From Shewanella sp. OPT22 (GTDB lineage Bacteria; Pseudomonadota; Gammaproteobacteria; Enterobacterales; Shewanellaceae): a stretch of 64,000 nucleotides of DNA. How positions within the stretch are numbered: the first letter of the stretch is position 1; every line of letters begins with the position of its first letter. The notes beneath the pieces were generated by a model, which had not been told where the DNA came from, did no database searches, and worked only from the letters and a program-made list of their open reading frames with translations. Both the position numbers and the translations under genes were made by a program. This document shows positions 23,770-33,190 of the stretch, one piece after another. The stretch is taken from positions 133,469-197,468 of the forward strand of contig NZ_PGVH01000033.1 of the NCBI RefSeq assembly GCF_004168585.1. Reading direction: 5' to 3'.

Positions 23770-24174
23770 TTACCTTGTTTTGTTACGAGCAAAATATTGA
23801 GCTAAATTTAATGGCGCCTGAGCAATCGCTTCAATTAAAATTCTCAATATGTGTGATTTAGCCAATTGAGTCTCTTGAGCCAGTAGGTTTAATTGCTCGA
23901 TAGCCTGATAACTTAACGAAAACGTCGCATTTTTATAGCAAGTTTTGTTATTAATAGTATAAGCCTCAGTGTTTTCATCACTATTAACACGACCAAGCAT
24001 CACAAACGTTGGCTTACCTGTAGTAAAGTCGATGACATTATCATAATTCGATGCTCGCTGAGTCGGAATGCCTTGAGCATAGAGCGAAGCTTGCTCAATA
24101 AACTCTTCAGCATTTACCCTAGGCCTTTTTCGCCTACTGGCGAAGGCTTGTCTTTTGAGATCCTGTAATGCCAT
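23770..24174 (-). CDS. Small partner of ParA-like ATPase, possible ribbon-helix-helix protein
   Basis: The 134-residue protein has a basic N-terminus (K-R-Q-A-F-A-S-R-R-K-R-P-R). Its C-terminal half contains A-T-F-S-L-S-Y-Q-A-I-E-Q-L-N-L-L-A-Q-E-T, then H-I-L-R-I-L-I-E-A-I. That pattern resembles a beta-strand plus two helices of a ribbon-helix-helix DNA-binding fold. Its start lies 41 bp inside the ParA-like gene, so the two are translationally linked. ParA partners often bind DNA and stimulate ATP hydrolysis (established for ParB/ParG-type proteins). No nearby parS-like repeat was found. Confidence 0.55.
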   Translation of the reverse strand: MALQDLKRQAFASRRKRPRVNAEEFIEQASLYAQGIPTQRASNYDNVIDFTTGKPTFVMLGRVNSDENTEAYTINNKTCYKNATFSLSYQAIEQLNLLAQETQLAKSHILRILIEAIAQAPLNLAQYFARNKTR

Positions 24175-24874
24175 AGCTACCTCTTAGTGGATTCGCTTTT
24201 TTCTCTTGCAATAGAGCTTGCAACTGTTCAATAGAATTAACTTCAAATTGTTCAAAAGTAATGTTTCTGATTTCTTGCGCTGCTTTTCCTTCAGGCTCAA
24301 GCTCGATGACGGATAGACCCGATTCTTCACTATCATCATAAACGTTTCGACTAAACGTAATTGAGTCCAATACGTTGATGTCATAAGTGCTGCAGACTTC
24401 TTTTGCCTCTAAAATACGTTTTGCTTGGCTTGGAAGGCTAGGGCATTGAGTGATAACAAATGAGGCTTTCATGTCAGGGTTTATCATCATGCAAGTACCA
24501 ACAATATCATCCATATGATTCACCGTTTTTAAATCTCTACGCTTAGGACGAAGGGGCATTAAGACATGACTTGCTACAGACATCGCTGCTCGCATTGCAA
24601 GGTTATCTTGTCCGCCACAGTCAACGATGATCACATCGTAGTGTTGCTCTAAGCTGAGTAAATCGTTGCGGATTTTACCGTACAACTGAACGCAGTTGAT
24701 GGCGGGTAGCTGATTGTTATTTCTTGCTTGAATCCAATCTGATGTTGTTCGTTGCGGGTCACAATCCACCATAATGACAGAGGCTTCGCATTCTTTAGTA
24801 AGGAAGACCGCTACATTTTGTGCCAAACAGCTTTTGCCACTGCCGCCTTTCTCTCCACCTACCAATAAAATCAT
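24134..24874 (-). CDS. ParA/MinD-family ATPase
   Basis: From the ATG at 24874 the protein starts M-I-L-L-V-G-G-E-K-G-G-S-G-K-S, a deviant Walker A with signature Lys9. Walker B-like V-I-I-V-D-C-G-G and V-D-C-D-P-Q-R follow. An upstream GTG at 24934 would add 20 residues before the usual start, so I chose the internal ATG. It is about 246 residues long, as in orphan ParA proteins, and has no N-terminal helix-turn-helix. It could position a protein complex or segregate a mobile element. With only a small partner gene and no rep gene, plasmid partition is not supported. Confidence 0.82.
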   Translation of the reverse strand: MILLVGGEKGGSGKSCLAQNVAVFLTKECEASVIMVDCDPQRTTSDWIQARNNNQLPAINCVQLYGKIRNDLLSLEQHYDVIIVDCGGQDNLAMRAAMSVASHVLMPLRPKRRDLKTVNHMDDIVGTCMMINPDMKASFVITQCPSLPSQAKRILEAKEVCSTYDINVLDSITFSRNVYDDSEESGLSVIELEPEGKAAQEIRNITFEQFEVNSIEQLQALLQEKKANPLRGSYGITGSQKTSLRQ

Positions 24875-25043
24875 CGTAACTTCCTTGTACTTCACGACAC
24901 TTCGGATAGTAAAATGTAGACCTTGAAATAGCACCTCGCAAAAAATCTATTAAAGATTAATGTTGGTGTTAATCTTTGTGAGAGTATTTTGACAACATTT
25001 ATTAATTTGATGGTTTATTGACACATTTTTAGGTTCGGAAGGT

Positions 25044-25265
25044 ATGGATTTATCTAATCAAGAATTGTTAGGCGCAATTAATATGAAGATGCCATTTGGC
25101 AAATATGCAGGCAGTCCCTTATTAAAATTACCTGAACCTTATTTGGTATGGTTTAAGCAAAAAGGCTTTCCCGATGGAAAATTAGGGGAGTAGTTGGCCT
25201 TAATGTATGAAGTTAAACGTAATGGATTAGAAACGATTTTAATGCCTCTATTAAAAAGAGAATAA
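25044..25265 (+). pseudogene. DUF3820 family gene broken by one in-frame TAG
   Basis: The frame from ATG 25044 reads M-D-L-S-N-Q-E-L-L and then M-P-F-G-K-Y-A-G, P-E-P-Y-L-V-W-F and G-F-P-D-G-K-L-G-E, then TAG at 25191-25193. It goes on in frame with L-A-L-M-Y-E-V-K-R-N-G-L-E to TAA at 25263-25265. Both halves match the DUF3820 family, in which a residue such as Gln often stands where the stop is. A single CAG-to-TAG change would explain it. The gene precedes rraB by 52 bp. Confidence 0.75.
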
Positions 25266-25317
25266 GCTAAATCAATTAGCTGATATAATTGCGCCAATTC
25301 TATTTTGGAGTGATATT

Positions 25318-25689
25318 GTGTCAGAAATCTCAATTGATGTGTTAGAAGCATTTTTCGTCGAAACTCGTGAATTTACAAGTCAACATAGTGCAAATTTTGA
25401 CATCGATCAGAAGTGTCGTTGGTCGTACTTTTTTGCTGATAGTAGTGAGAAAAAGCTTACTGCATTAGGGAGTCATTTAGAAAGTGAAGGCTATGAGCCT
25501 ATTGGGTTTATTGAAGCTGAAGAAGGCGATGAAAACCCTGAGCTTATTTATTTGAGAGTTGATAGAGAAGAGCTTCACACTGTCGAATCTTTAGATAAGC
25601 GTAATAAAGAGTTCTATGCCTTAGCCAAAGAGTTTGACGTTGAAACTTATGACGGAATGGATGTTGGACCTTTAGATATTGAAGGTTAG
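25318..25689 (+). CDS. rraB: RraB, regulator of RNase E activity
   Basis: The 123-residue acidic protein starts with GTG. It contains W-S-Y-F-F-A-D, G-Y-E-P-I-G-F-I-E-A and the end Y-D-G-M-D-V-G-P-L, typical of RraB. RraB binds RNase E and changes its cleavage preference (established in E. coli). The gene follows the decayed DUF3820 gene on the same strand and converges on the flippase gene. Confidence 0.9.
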   Translation: MSEISIDVLEAFFVETREFTSQHSANFDIDQKCRWSYFFADSSEKKLTALGSHLESEGYEPIGFIEAEEGDENPELIYLRVDREELHTVESLDKRNKEFYALAKEFDVETYDGMDVGPLDIEG

Positions 25690-25711
25690 TGCACAGTTAG
25701 CCTAGTGTAAA

Positions 25712-27007
25712 CTAGGCTGTTTTGCAGTTTAGACTCCAAGGTAGTATTCCTAAATGCTTATACATATAAGCACCGGTTACTACTACATTGAAAATCATGG
25801 CGGCACCTGTAGCAATTGCTGCACCTTCTACATCAATGATAGGGATCAGTACTGCGTTCAATACGGCATTTAAGAGCACGGACAATATCATAATGAATGT
25901 AACCGTTTGTTCTTTCCCCGTGTATTGTAAGAAAATGGTGCTCATTCCAAAAATACAGCTAATTCCATATCCAAGTACCAAAATAATCAGCCCTAAGTAA
26001 GTATGCTGTGTATCGTGGCCGTATATCTCTAAAATTGGATGAGCAAAGTAAATCAAGATTGCGCAAAGCGGAATAACAATCCATAAAACAATTTTAAAAG
26101 ATTTACGGTTGATTTGCGCTACATACAGTTTGCCTTTTTTTAGTGCTGGAACGATTAAAGGCGACACAAGCCCGAAGATGGCCAGTTGCATAGTCGCAAT
26201 AGAGTTCGCCGTTGTTTGAGCTGCTGCGAAATGGCCAACGCTTATTTCACTCGACATATATTCCAGCATGTAAATATCAAGTTGCTTGGTCATCGCTTGT
26301 AAAACAATAATCATCATCATTGGAAATGACACTGATAGCCATTTTTTAGGCTCTATAAAGTTATCGACAGGGGTTATAGGCATTAACGCTAGTGCCTTAA
26401 CTTTGTAGAAGCAATATAGAGCAATAATTGCGCTGGACAAGGTCATAATAATTACAGCTTCATAACTGTTTAAACTTCCGACAAAGAATAAATAGATTAA
26501 ACCAAAAATAAGCCTGAGACCGGGGTTACCTATTCGCCAAGGAATGAAGGCTAATTCCAGACGCTTTGCAACGAGTAAAATGCCACCCAATAAGGTGGCA
26601 AAAGCAAAGGTTGGAATAGCTAAAGTCGTCAGTAGAAGTGGGTGATACTCATCGTTATCTTCAAAAGCAAAGTGAAGTTCATGACATAAAACGACGAGCC
26701 CAGCTAATATCAAGGAAACACCAGCGATGATAATGGTATAGAATTTTGTGTAATCCCATACTCCTTCGCAATTTCCTTCTATTTGATCTGGTAAAAATTT
26801 GGCAACAGCTTTACCTCCCCCCATTAGAGCGACCATAGAGCCGAGACTTAAAAATGCCTCTGCAACTTTGTAGTCCCCATAGCCCACAGGTCCGAGTGCT
26901 CGAGAGAAAGTTACATTGAAAATATAGGCTGTTATGAATCCACCAATAAAGGTGAGAAACACAATGGCGCTGCCTTTAGAGAAGTAGCTATCCTGCTGTT
27001 CAGTCAT
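25712..27007 (-). CDS. Polysaccharide/oligosaccharide flippase (MOP superfamily)
   Basis: The 431-residue protein has about 12 hydrophobic segments, starting V-F-L-T-F-I-G-G-F-I-T-A-Y-I-F-N and followed by F-S-R-A-L-G-P-V-G-Y-G. This is the common start of Wzx-like flippases (polysaccharide biosynthesis family). Later segments include G-Y-G-I-S-C-I-F-G and A-I-A-T-G-A-A-M-I-F-N. Such proteins move lipid-linked sugars across the inner membrane. No glycosyltransferase genes lie nearby, so the substrate cannot be named. Confidence 0.8.
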   Translation of the reverse strand: MTEQQDSYFSKGSAIVFLTFIGGFITAYIFNVTFSRALGPVGYGDYKVAEAFLSLGSMVALMGGGKAVAKFLPDQIEGNCEGVWDYTKFYTIIIAGVSLILAGLVVLCHELHFAFEDNDEYHPLLLTTLAIPTFAFATLLGGILLVAKRLELAFIPWRIGNPGLRLIFGLIYLFFVGSLNSYEAVIIMTLSSAIIALYCFYKVKALALMPITPVDNFIEPKKWLSVSFPMMMIIVLQAMTKQLDIYMLEYMSSEISVGHFAAAQTTANSIATMQLAIFGLVSPLIVPALKKGKLYVAQINRKSFKIVLWIVIPLCAILIYFAHPILEIYGHDTQHTYLGLIILVLGYGISCIFGMSTIFLQYTGKEQTVTFIMILSVLLNAVLNAVLIPIIDVEGAAIATGAAMIFNVVVTGAYMYKHLGILPWSLNCKTA

Positions 27008-27208
27008 TGCTCTTTTTTAACTTATTATGATTTTGCCGACTAAGCGATTAGTGGCTCACCCAAAGAAAATCAAACATCATTACTACATTAAAAATAGCAC
27101 AAGCTGAAAATTTAGAAGTTTATACACTTATATTAATTAAACGCTCAGTTCAGAGTTATGTACGTGCTCAAAGAACAAACTGAATAGGTGTGAGTTGTAT
27201 TAAAAAAG

Positions 27209-27232
27209 AAAAGAGGCCGATTGGCCTCTTTT
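27209..27232 (-). terminator. Terminator of der
   Basis: A 10-bp stem AAAAGAGGCC / GGCCTCTTTT with loop GATT lies 15 bp after the der stop, with a T-rich tract on the minus strand. The rest of the region up to 27007 (about 200 bp) shows nothing clear. Confidence 0.85.
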
Positions 27233-27246
27233 GGTAATAATTGCGG

Positions 27247-28713
27247 TTACTTTTTACGACCTTGAATATGACTCATTGCGCGCTTTCTTCTGCGTTCTTG
27301 GCTCAGAGTTAATTTCTCTTTTTTGCCTTCAAACGGATTAGAACTTTCATGGAAACGCAATTGAATTGGTGTACCCACAATCTGAAGTGAACGGCGGAAG
27401 TAGTTCATCATATATCGCTTATATGAATCTGGTAACTTATTCACTTGGTTACCATGAACAACAACGATAGGCGGGTTGTATCCACCAGCATGAGCGTATT
27501 TAAGCTTAACACGGCGACCATTCACCATCGGCGGTTGATGATCATCTTGTGACATTTGCATAATACGAGTTAGTTTTGAAGTCGTAACACGACGAGTTGC
27601 ACTGTCGTAAGCTTCTTCAACTGACTCAAAAATATGACCAACACCTGTACCATGAAGTGCAGAGATAAAGTGGATACGTGCAAAATCGATAAAGCCCAAG
27701 CGTCTATCTAATTCACGCTTTATCCATTCTCTGGCATCGTTATCCATGCCATCCCACTTGTTGACGGCGATAACTAATGCTTTACCTGCGTTGAGTACGA
27801 AGCCTAATAATCCAAGATCTTGCTCACTGATCCCTTCACGCGCATCGATGACGAGCAACACAACGTTGGCGTCTTCAACCGCTTTTAAGGTTTTAATGAC
27901 AGAGAACTTTTCGACAGCAAGGTTTACTTTAGTACGACGGCGCACACCTGCGGTATCAATGATGATGTACTCACGACCATCACGTTCCATAGGAATATAA
28001 ATACTGTCACGGGTTGTGCCAGGCTCATCATAGACTACAACGCGGTCTTCACCGAGCACTCGATTAGTTAGTGTTGACTTACCAACGTTAGGTTTACCAA
28101 TAATAGCCATTTTAATCGGCAATTCTTGTAGGCGCTTTTGCTCTTCTTCAGCTTCTTCTTCCGTATATTCACGAATTTTTTCAGGATCTTGAAGCTCTTT
28201 ATCACGCTCAATACCCATAGCTTCAGCGTAAGGTGCTAAAGCTTCGTCAATCATACTTGTAACGCCACGGCCTTGAGCTGCTGCCATTTGGTATACATTA
28301 CCAATGCCTAAACCCCAAAATTCAGCACAAGCTGAATCGGCATCGACGCCGTCTACTTTGTTGGCGACTAAGAACGTCGTTTTGTCTCTAGAGCGTAAGT
28401 GTTTAGCTAATGCTTCGTCTGCTGCTGTAAGGCCTGAACGGGCATCAACCATAAATAACACAACATCAGCTTCTTCAATCGCAGCTAATGATTGTTCAGC
28501 CATTTTAGTTTCAATGCCTTCTTCAGTACCGTCGATACCACCAGTATCAACAACAATGAATTCGTATCCAGCAAGAAACGCTCGGCCGTATTTACGGTCA
28601 CGAGTTAAACCTGGGAAGTCCGCAACAAGAGCATCTCTTGTGCGAGTTAGGCGGTTAAATAAAGTCGATTTACCGACGTTAGGACGACCAACAAGCGCCA
28701 CTACTGGAATCAT
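27247..28713 (-). CDS. der: Ribosome assembly GTPase Der (EngA)
   Basis: The 488-residue protein has two tandem GTPase domains, with P-loops G-R-P-N-V-G-K-S (about 8-15) and G-K-P-N-V-G-K-S (about 206-213). DxxG motifs are D-T-G-G and D-T-A-G, and base-recognition motifs are N-K-V-D and N-K-W-D. A KH-like C-terminal domain and a basic tail follow. It acts in 50S subunit maturation (established). It is the last gene of the rlmN-to-der block and has its own strong terminator. Confidence 0.98.
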   Translation of the reverse strand: MIPVVALVGRPNVGKSTLFNRLTRTRDALVADFPGLTRDRKYGRAFLAGYEFIVVDTGGIDGTEEGIETKMAEQSLAAIEEADVVLFMVDARSGLTAADEALAKHLRSRDKTTFLVANKVDGVDADSACAEFWGLGIGNVYQMAAAQGRGVTSMIDEALAPYAEAMGIERDKELQDPEKIREYTEEEAEEEQKRLQELPIKMAIIGKPNVGKSTLTNRVLGEDRVVVYDEPGTTRDSIYIPMERDGREYIIIDTAGVRRRTKVNLAVEKFSVIKTLKAVEDANVVLLVIDAREGISEQDLGLLGFVLNAGKALVIAVNKWDGMDNDAREWIKRELDRRLGFIDFARIHFISALHGTGVGHIFESVEEAYDSATRRVTTSKLTRIMQMSQDDHQPPMVNGRRVKLKYAHAGGYNPPIVVVHGNQVNKLPDSYKRYMMNYFRRSLQIVGTPIQLRFHESSNPFEGKKEKLTLSQERRRKRAMSHIQGRKK

Positions 28714-28772
28714 GAATATTGCCTCTACTACAACTAAAAGTTTCTAAAACACAGTGCTCAGAAACGAAATAA

Positions 28773-28802
28773 AGCCCAAGTGCATTCACACTTAAGGCTT
28801 TA
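28773..28802 (-). terminator. Possible terminator between bamB and der
   Basis: An imperfect hairpin AAAGCC...AAGTG / CACTT...GGCTTT lies 20 bp after the bamB stop codon. On the minus strand it ends in GGGCTTTATTT. Read-through into der is likely. Confidence 0.5.
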
Positions 28803-28822
28803 CTTAAAAATCAATATACTTC

Positions 28823-30001
28823 TTACGGAAGTACTACTTCAGCTAGTTTGCCACTACGAGTTTGAACTAGCAACTTATCGCCAACCACAACTGGTTGAAC
28901 GTATAAGCCTGAACTATCAATTTGTACACGACCTTCAATCACACCTGTTGAGCGATTGATAAAGTGTAAGTAACCTTCAAAGTCACCAACTACTACATAT
29001 TGACCAAATACAGCAGGAGAGGTGAGGGAGCGAGTTGATAGCTCTGAGTTGCTCCATTGCTCAAGACCATTGCGTTTATCAATTGAATAAATTCGACTAG
29101 AGTCATCAACAACAAATAAGCTTAATCCTGCGCTCGCTAACTCATGAAAGCTCGAATATTTACGTGACCAAACGACTCGACCACTACGAGGCTCTAGAGA
29201 TACAAGGTTACCATGGTAATTAATGGCATAAATATTTTCACCAGAAATTAATGGTGTCATGTCAACATCAGCTAGGCGGCTAAACTCGTTACCACCTTGA
29301 GGTTTAGAGATGGGTACTTCCCATGCAACTTGACCGTTTTGTTGAACAATAACTTGTACTTTTCCATCAGCTGTACCGACGAAAAAACCACCGCCTTCAA
29401 AGGCTGGAGAGCTATTACCACGGAGCGTTAATGGTGGGAGGGCATTGCTATGTGTCCATAGTTTTTTACCATCATCAACATTGTAGGCTTCGACCATGCC
29501 GTTACCCGTGTTAACAACGACAGCATCTTCACCAACGGTTGGCTTTGAAAGTAACTCACCATCGGTTTCTGCATACCAAGCTACTTTGCCGTCATCAGCA
29601 TTAAGAGCAACAAGTACACCAGCTTCACCGCCAACAAATACTTTATTACGAGCGACAGTTATGCCCGATGCCATGCGAAATTCTTTATTGATTCCGGCGT
29701 CTTTAATTACGGTTTCAAGATCTTGAGTCCACAGTTTGTCGTGGCTTGTTTCATCAAAAGCAACCAATTCACCGTTACGGGAGCCTGCAAAAATTTTGCC
29801 GTAATTTACTGTTGGTTGTAGACGTGAATAAAAATCACCAACACCATCACCAACACTCGTACTCCAATCTATCGATGGAGAGACGGTTTCCGTAATTTCA
29901 GGTAGTGGTTTTATTATTTCTTCATCATCGGTCGATGAGCAAGCCGATAAAAATGCAATACTTAAACCCGCCGCAAGAAGATTTTTACACCAAGACTTCA
30001 T
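28823..30001 (-). CDS. bamB: Outer-membrane assembly lipoprotein BamB
   Basis: The 392-residue protein has a lipoprotein signal ending S-I-A-F-L-S-A-C (Cys21), then beta-propeller repeats of the PQQ type (for example G-K-V-A-W-Y-A, D-G-K-K-L-W, N-G-Q-V-A-W, S-G-R-V-V-W). BamB is a part of the BAM complex that folds outer-membrane proteins (established). It stands between yfgM and der, 10 bp from yfgM, as in E. coli and Shewanella. Confidence 0.97.
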   Translation of the reverse strand: MKSWCKNLLAAGLSIAFLSACSSTDDEEIIKPLPEITETVSPSIDWSTSVGDGVGDFYSRLQPTVNYGKIFAGSRNGELVAFDETSHDKLWTQDLETVIKDAGINKEFRMASGITVARNKVFVGGEAGVLVALNADDGKVAWYAETDGELLSKPTVGEDAVVVNTGNGMVEAYNVDDGKKLWTHSNALPPLTLRGNSSPAFEGGGFFVGTADGKVQVIVQQNGQVAWEVPISKPQGGNEFSRLADVDMTPLISGENIYAINYHGNLVSLEPRSGRVVWSRKYSSFHELASAGLSLFVVDDSSRIYSIDKRNGLEQWSNSELSTRSLTSPAVFGQYVVVGDFEGYLHFINRSTGVIEGRVQIDSSGLYVQPVVVGDKLLVQTRSGKLAEVVLP

Positions 30002-30011
30002 GGTAACTCCT

Positions 30012-30632
30012 TTATGCTTGAGTTAAGTTATCTAGCTTCATTTTTAAAACAGGATTAGCCGCATTTTCACCACTTCCCATCGCCGCTTCATAAGCATCCT
30101 TAGCTTGAGCTAAGTCACCCTGGCGAACGAATAAGTCACCTTTTAATTCATCACGCTGTGCTGCAAATGAATCGCTTGTGACTTGTGAAAGTGTTGTTAG
30201 GGCCTCACTGGTTTTTCCAAGCTCAGCTTGAACACGAGCAAGACGCATCGTTGCGACTTCTTCAAGACCCTGACCAGGCTTTTCAGTTAATACAGCTTTT
30301 AAGGCTGTTTCTGCTTTTTCAAGATCATTGGCATCAATGGCTGCTTTAGCTAAAGTCAGCTGAAGCATAGCTTGATAACCTTTCTGGTCATGATCTTTAT
30401 CGAACTTTGCAATATCACCGGCCAATGTAGCTGGATCTGTTTTATTTACCATTGCTGCTGAATAAGCATCAGAAGCATTTTCTGCTAGACCTGATTTATG
30501 ATCAGAATAAAAGTTCCAACCATATAAACCACCTAGGCCGACTACAGCACCAATAATGATAGGAGTACCGTATTCACTCCAAAATCGTTTGATAGCCTCA
30601 ACTTGTTGTTCTTCTGAGCTATATATTTCCAC
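30012..30632 (-). CDS. yfgM: YfgM-like periplasmic TPR protein
   Basis: The 206-residue protein starts M-E-I-Y-S-S-E-E-Q-Q-V-E-A-I-K-R-F-W. It has one membrane helix (about 24-42, P-I-I-I-G-A-V-V-G-L-G-G) and TPR-like helices to the end. E. coli YfgM (AncB) binds the SecYEG translocon and the chaperone PpiD. It lies 14 bp after hisS and 10 bp before bamB, in one operon. Confidence 0.93.
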   Translation of the reverse strand: MEIYSSEEQQVEAIKRFWSEYGTPIIIGAVVGLGGLYGWNFYSDHKSGLAENASDAYSAAMVNKTDPATLAGDIAKFDKDHDQKGYQAMLQLTLAKAAIDANDLEKAETALKAVLTEKPGQGLEEVATMRLARVQAELGKTSEALTTLSQVTSDSFAAQRDELKGDLFVRQGDLAQAKDAYEAAMGSGENAANPVLKMKLDNLTQA

Positions 30633-30646
30633 GCAAAGGCCCCTTG

Positions 30647-31921
30647 TTAAATCCGTTCGTCAAGAAATGCTGCTAATTCATCTTTAGCAACAAGTTGTTG
30701 TTCTGTATTACCACGAAGATCTTTCACTGCAACTTGATTGTTTTCAAGTTCAGTTTCTCCGATGACTAGCGCAAACTGAGCGCCACTTTTGTCGGCTCGC
30801 TTCATTTGTTTTTTAAAGTTACCGCCGCCGCAATGGCTCATTACTCTAAGGCTTGGTAGTGATTCACGCAAGTCTTCTGCAATTTTAACTGCTTGAATTT
30901 GCGTACCTGTTCCCATTGCTGTTACGTAAACATCAACTGCAGGTGCAACATCGCCAGCGAGCTCTAGCTCTTGTAACAACAGGATAATACGTTCCATTCC
31001 CATTGCAAAACCAACTGCTGGACTTTGTTTTCCGCCGAGTTGTGATACTAAACCATCATAACGGCCGCCTGCTAGAACAGTACCTTGAGCACCTAAACTG
31101 GAAGTAACCCACTCAAAAACGGTGCGGTTATAGTAGTCTAAGCCTCTAACTAGTCTTGGGTTAACGGTGTATTGGATGCCAGCAGCGTCTAAGAGTTCAC
31201 ATAAATGTGAAAAATGTGTTTTACTTTCTTCACCTAAGTAATCCATTAGCTCAGGAGCATTAACTAATATGGCTTGAATGTCTGGGTTTTTAGTATCTAA
31301 TACACGCAGAGGATTAGTGTACATGCGACGTTTAGCATCTTCATCTAAAACGTCTTCATGTTTTTCTAAAAATGCGATCAGAGCTTGACGATAGGTTTCA
31401 CGTTCTTCACTGTCACCTAAGGTGTTAATTTCAAGCTTTACATGTTCTTGAATACCCAGCTTATGCCAAAGGCGGTTCGATAACATCAGTACTTCTGCAT
31501 CAGCATCTGCGCTACCAATGCCATACACTTCAACACCAAACTGATGAAATTGACGGTAACGACCTTTCTGCGGGCGTTCATGGCGGAACATTGGTCCCAT
31601 GTACCACAAACGTTGCTCTTGATTGTACAGTAAGCCATGTTCGTTACCTGCGCGAACAGTAGAAGCCGTACCTTCTGGGCGAAGCGTTAGGCTATCACCG
31701 TTATTGTCTTGAAAGGTATACATTTCCTTTTCAACAATATCTGTTACTTCGCCAATGGAGCGCTTAAACAGATCGGTGCTTTCAACGATTGGCGTTCTGA
31801 TCTCACTGTAGCCGTAAGCATGTACAGATGCTCTTAATACTGCTTCCAGTTTTTGCCAGAGAGGACTTTGTGCAGGCACGATATCGTTCATGCCTCGAAT
31901 AGCTTGGATCTGTTTTGCCAC
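30647..31921 (-). CDS. hisS: Histidyl-tRNA synthetase
   Basis: A class II synthetase of about 424 residues with motif 2 ([14 protein letters not shown]) and the histidine signatures L-V-R-G-L-D-Y-Y and G-G-G-R-Y-D-G-L-like A-G-G-R-Y-D-G-L. I chose the GTG at 31921, giving [13 protein letters not shown], which matches the E. coli start. A TTG four codons upstream (31933) is the alternative. It charges tRNA-His. It sits in the conserved ispG-hisS-yfgM-bamB-der order. Confidence 0.97.
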   Translation of the reverse strand: MAKQIQAIRGMNDIVPAQSPLWQKLEAVLRASVHAYGYSEIRTPIVESTDLFKRSIGEVTDIVEKEMYTFQDNNGDSLTLRPEGTASTVRAGNEHGLLYNQEQRLWYMGPMFRHERPQKGRYRQFHQFGVEVYGIGSADADAEVLMLSNRLWHKLGIQEHVKLEINTLGDSEERETYRQALIAFLEKHEDVLDEDAKRRMYTNPLRVLDTKNPDIQAILVNAPELMDYLGEESKTHFSHLCELLDAAGIQYTVNPRLVRGLDYYNRTVFEWVTSSLGAQGTVLAGGRYDGLVSQLGGKQSPAVGFAMGMERIILLLQELELAGDVAPAVDVYVTAMGTGTQIQAVKIAEDLRESLPSLRVMSHCGGGNFKKQMKRADKSGAQFALVIGETELENNQVAVKDLRGNTEQQLVAKDELAAFLDERI

Positions 31922-31953
31922 TTTTGAACTCAATTCTATATATTAAAAATAAA

Positions 31954-31977
31954 AAACGCCCAGCATTATAGGCGTTT
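31954..31977 (-). terminator. Hairpin between ispG and hisS
   Basis: AAACGCC / GGCGTTT with a 10-base loop; on the minus strand it is followed by TTTATTTTTA. It lies about 30 bp after the ispG stop and may end or weaken transcription before hisS. Confidence 0.65.
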
Positions 31978-32007
31978 CTTTGTCGTTGGTGCAATTAATC
32001 CGAGTGA

Positions 32008-33123
32008 TTAATCAACCTTTTCTTGAACATCGATGCGGTTAGCAAGCATTGCTGCTTTCGCTCTAATTTTCGCTTCGAGCTTGTCGACTAAGTCGTTATT
32101 GTCGAGACGCTCTTTCTGACGAACGCCATCTTCGTAATAACCGCTCTTGCGATTGCTGCCAGCAAGACCTAGATCTGAAACCAGAGCTTCACCTGGACCG
32201 TTTACCACGCATCCGATGATGGATACATCCATTGGCGTTAATATATCTTCCACTCGTTGTTCTAGAGCGTTAACCGTATTGATGACATCAAATTCTTGAC
32301 GAGAGCATGAAGGGCAAGCGATAAAGTTAATGCCACGGCTACGAATACGTAATGATTTTAAGATATCAAATCCGACTTTGATCTCTTCAACCGGATCAGC
32401 GGCTAAAGAAATACGTAAAGTGTCGCCGATACCTTCAGCAAGTAACATTCCTAAGCCAATTGCTGATTTGACTGAGCCTGTTCTCATTCCACCGGCCTCA
32501 GTGATACCAAGGTGAAGTGGCTGATCAATCTTCTTAGCGAGTAAACGATAAGATTCAACGGCAAGGAAAACATCAGAAGCTTTTACACTGATCTTAAACT
32601 GATCAAAATTAAGACGGTCGAGATAATCTACATGACGCATTGCTGATTCAACAAGCGCTTCAGGTGTCGGCTCTTTATACTTGTCCATAAGATCTTTTTC
32701 TAATGAACCGCCATTAACACCGATGCGAATTGGGATGTTTTTATCACGGGCACAATCAACAACACTTCTTACGCGTTCTTCGTTACCAATATTTCCAGGG
32801 TTGATGCGTAAACAATCAACACCGTATTCGGCTACACGGAGTGCAATACGATAGTCAAAGTGAATATCAGCAACTAAAGGGACTTCAGTTTGTTTTTTAA
32901 TTTCTTTGAAAGCTTCGGCTGCGTCCATTGTAGGAATCGATACACGCACAATATCGGCACCGACGTTCTCTAAGGCTTTAATTTGTGCAACCGTAGCCTC
33001 AACATCTGTAGTGTTGGTATTGGTCATTGATTGAACGCTGATCGGCGCACCATCACCAACTGGCACTTTACCCACATAAATACGTGTCGACTTACGCCTT
33101 TTGATGGGATTCTCGCTATACAT
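32008..33123 (-). CDS. ispG: IspG (GcpE), isoprenoid synthesis Fe-S enzyme
   Basis: The 371-residue protein contains the TIM-barrel start [14 protein letters not shown] and the 4Fe-4S ligands in [10 protein letters not shown] and C-V-V-N-G-P-G-E-A. It makes HMBPP from MEcPP in the MEP pathway (established). The gene lies between rodZ and hisS, the common gammaproteobacterial order. Confidence 0.98.
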   Translation of the reverse strand: MYSENPIKRRKSTRIYVGKVPVGDGAPISVQSMTNTNTTDVEATVAQIKALENVGADIVRVSIPTMDAAEAFKEIKKQTEVPLVADIHFDYRIALRVAEYGVDCLRINPGNIGNEERVRSVVDCARDKNIPIRIGVNGGSLEKDLMDKYKEPTPEALVESAMRHVDYLDRLNFDQFKISVKASDVFLAVESYRLLAKKIDQPLHLGITEAGGMRTGSVKSAIGLGMLLAEGIGDTLRISLAADPVEEIKVGFDILKSLRIRSRGINFIACPSCSRQEFDVINTVNALEQRVEDILTPMDVSIIGCVVNGPGEALVSDLGLAGSNRKSGYYEDGVRQKERLDNNDLVDKLEAKIRAKAAMLANRIDVQEKVD

Positions 33124-33190
33124 AAATCTTTCTCCGTACTGCGTCGTTGCTACTCACACACTGATCAACAACTTACTGAAGTATTAGTTT

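Noticed and set aside
24134..24874. ParA pair as a plasmid partition locus
   Set aside because: No replication gene, no parS-like repeats, and flanks are chromosomal genes.
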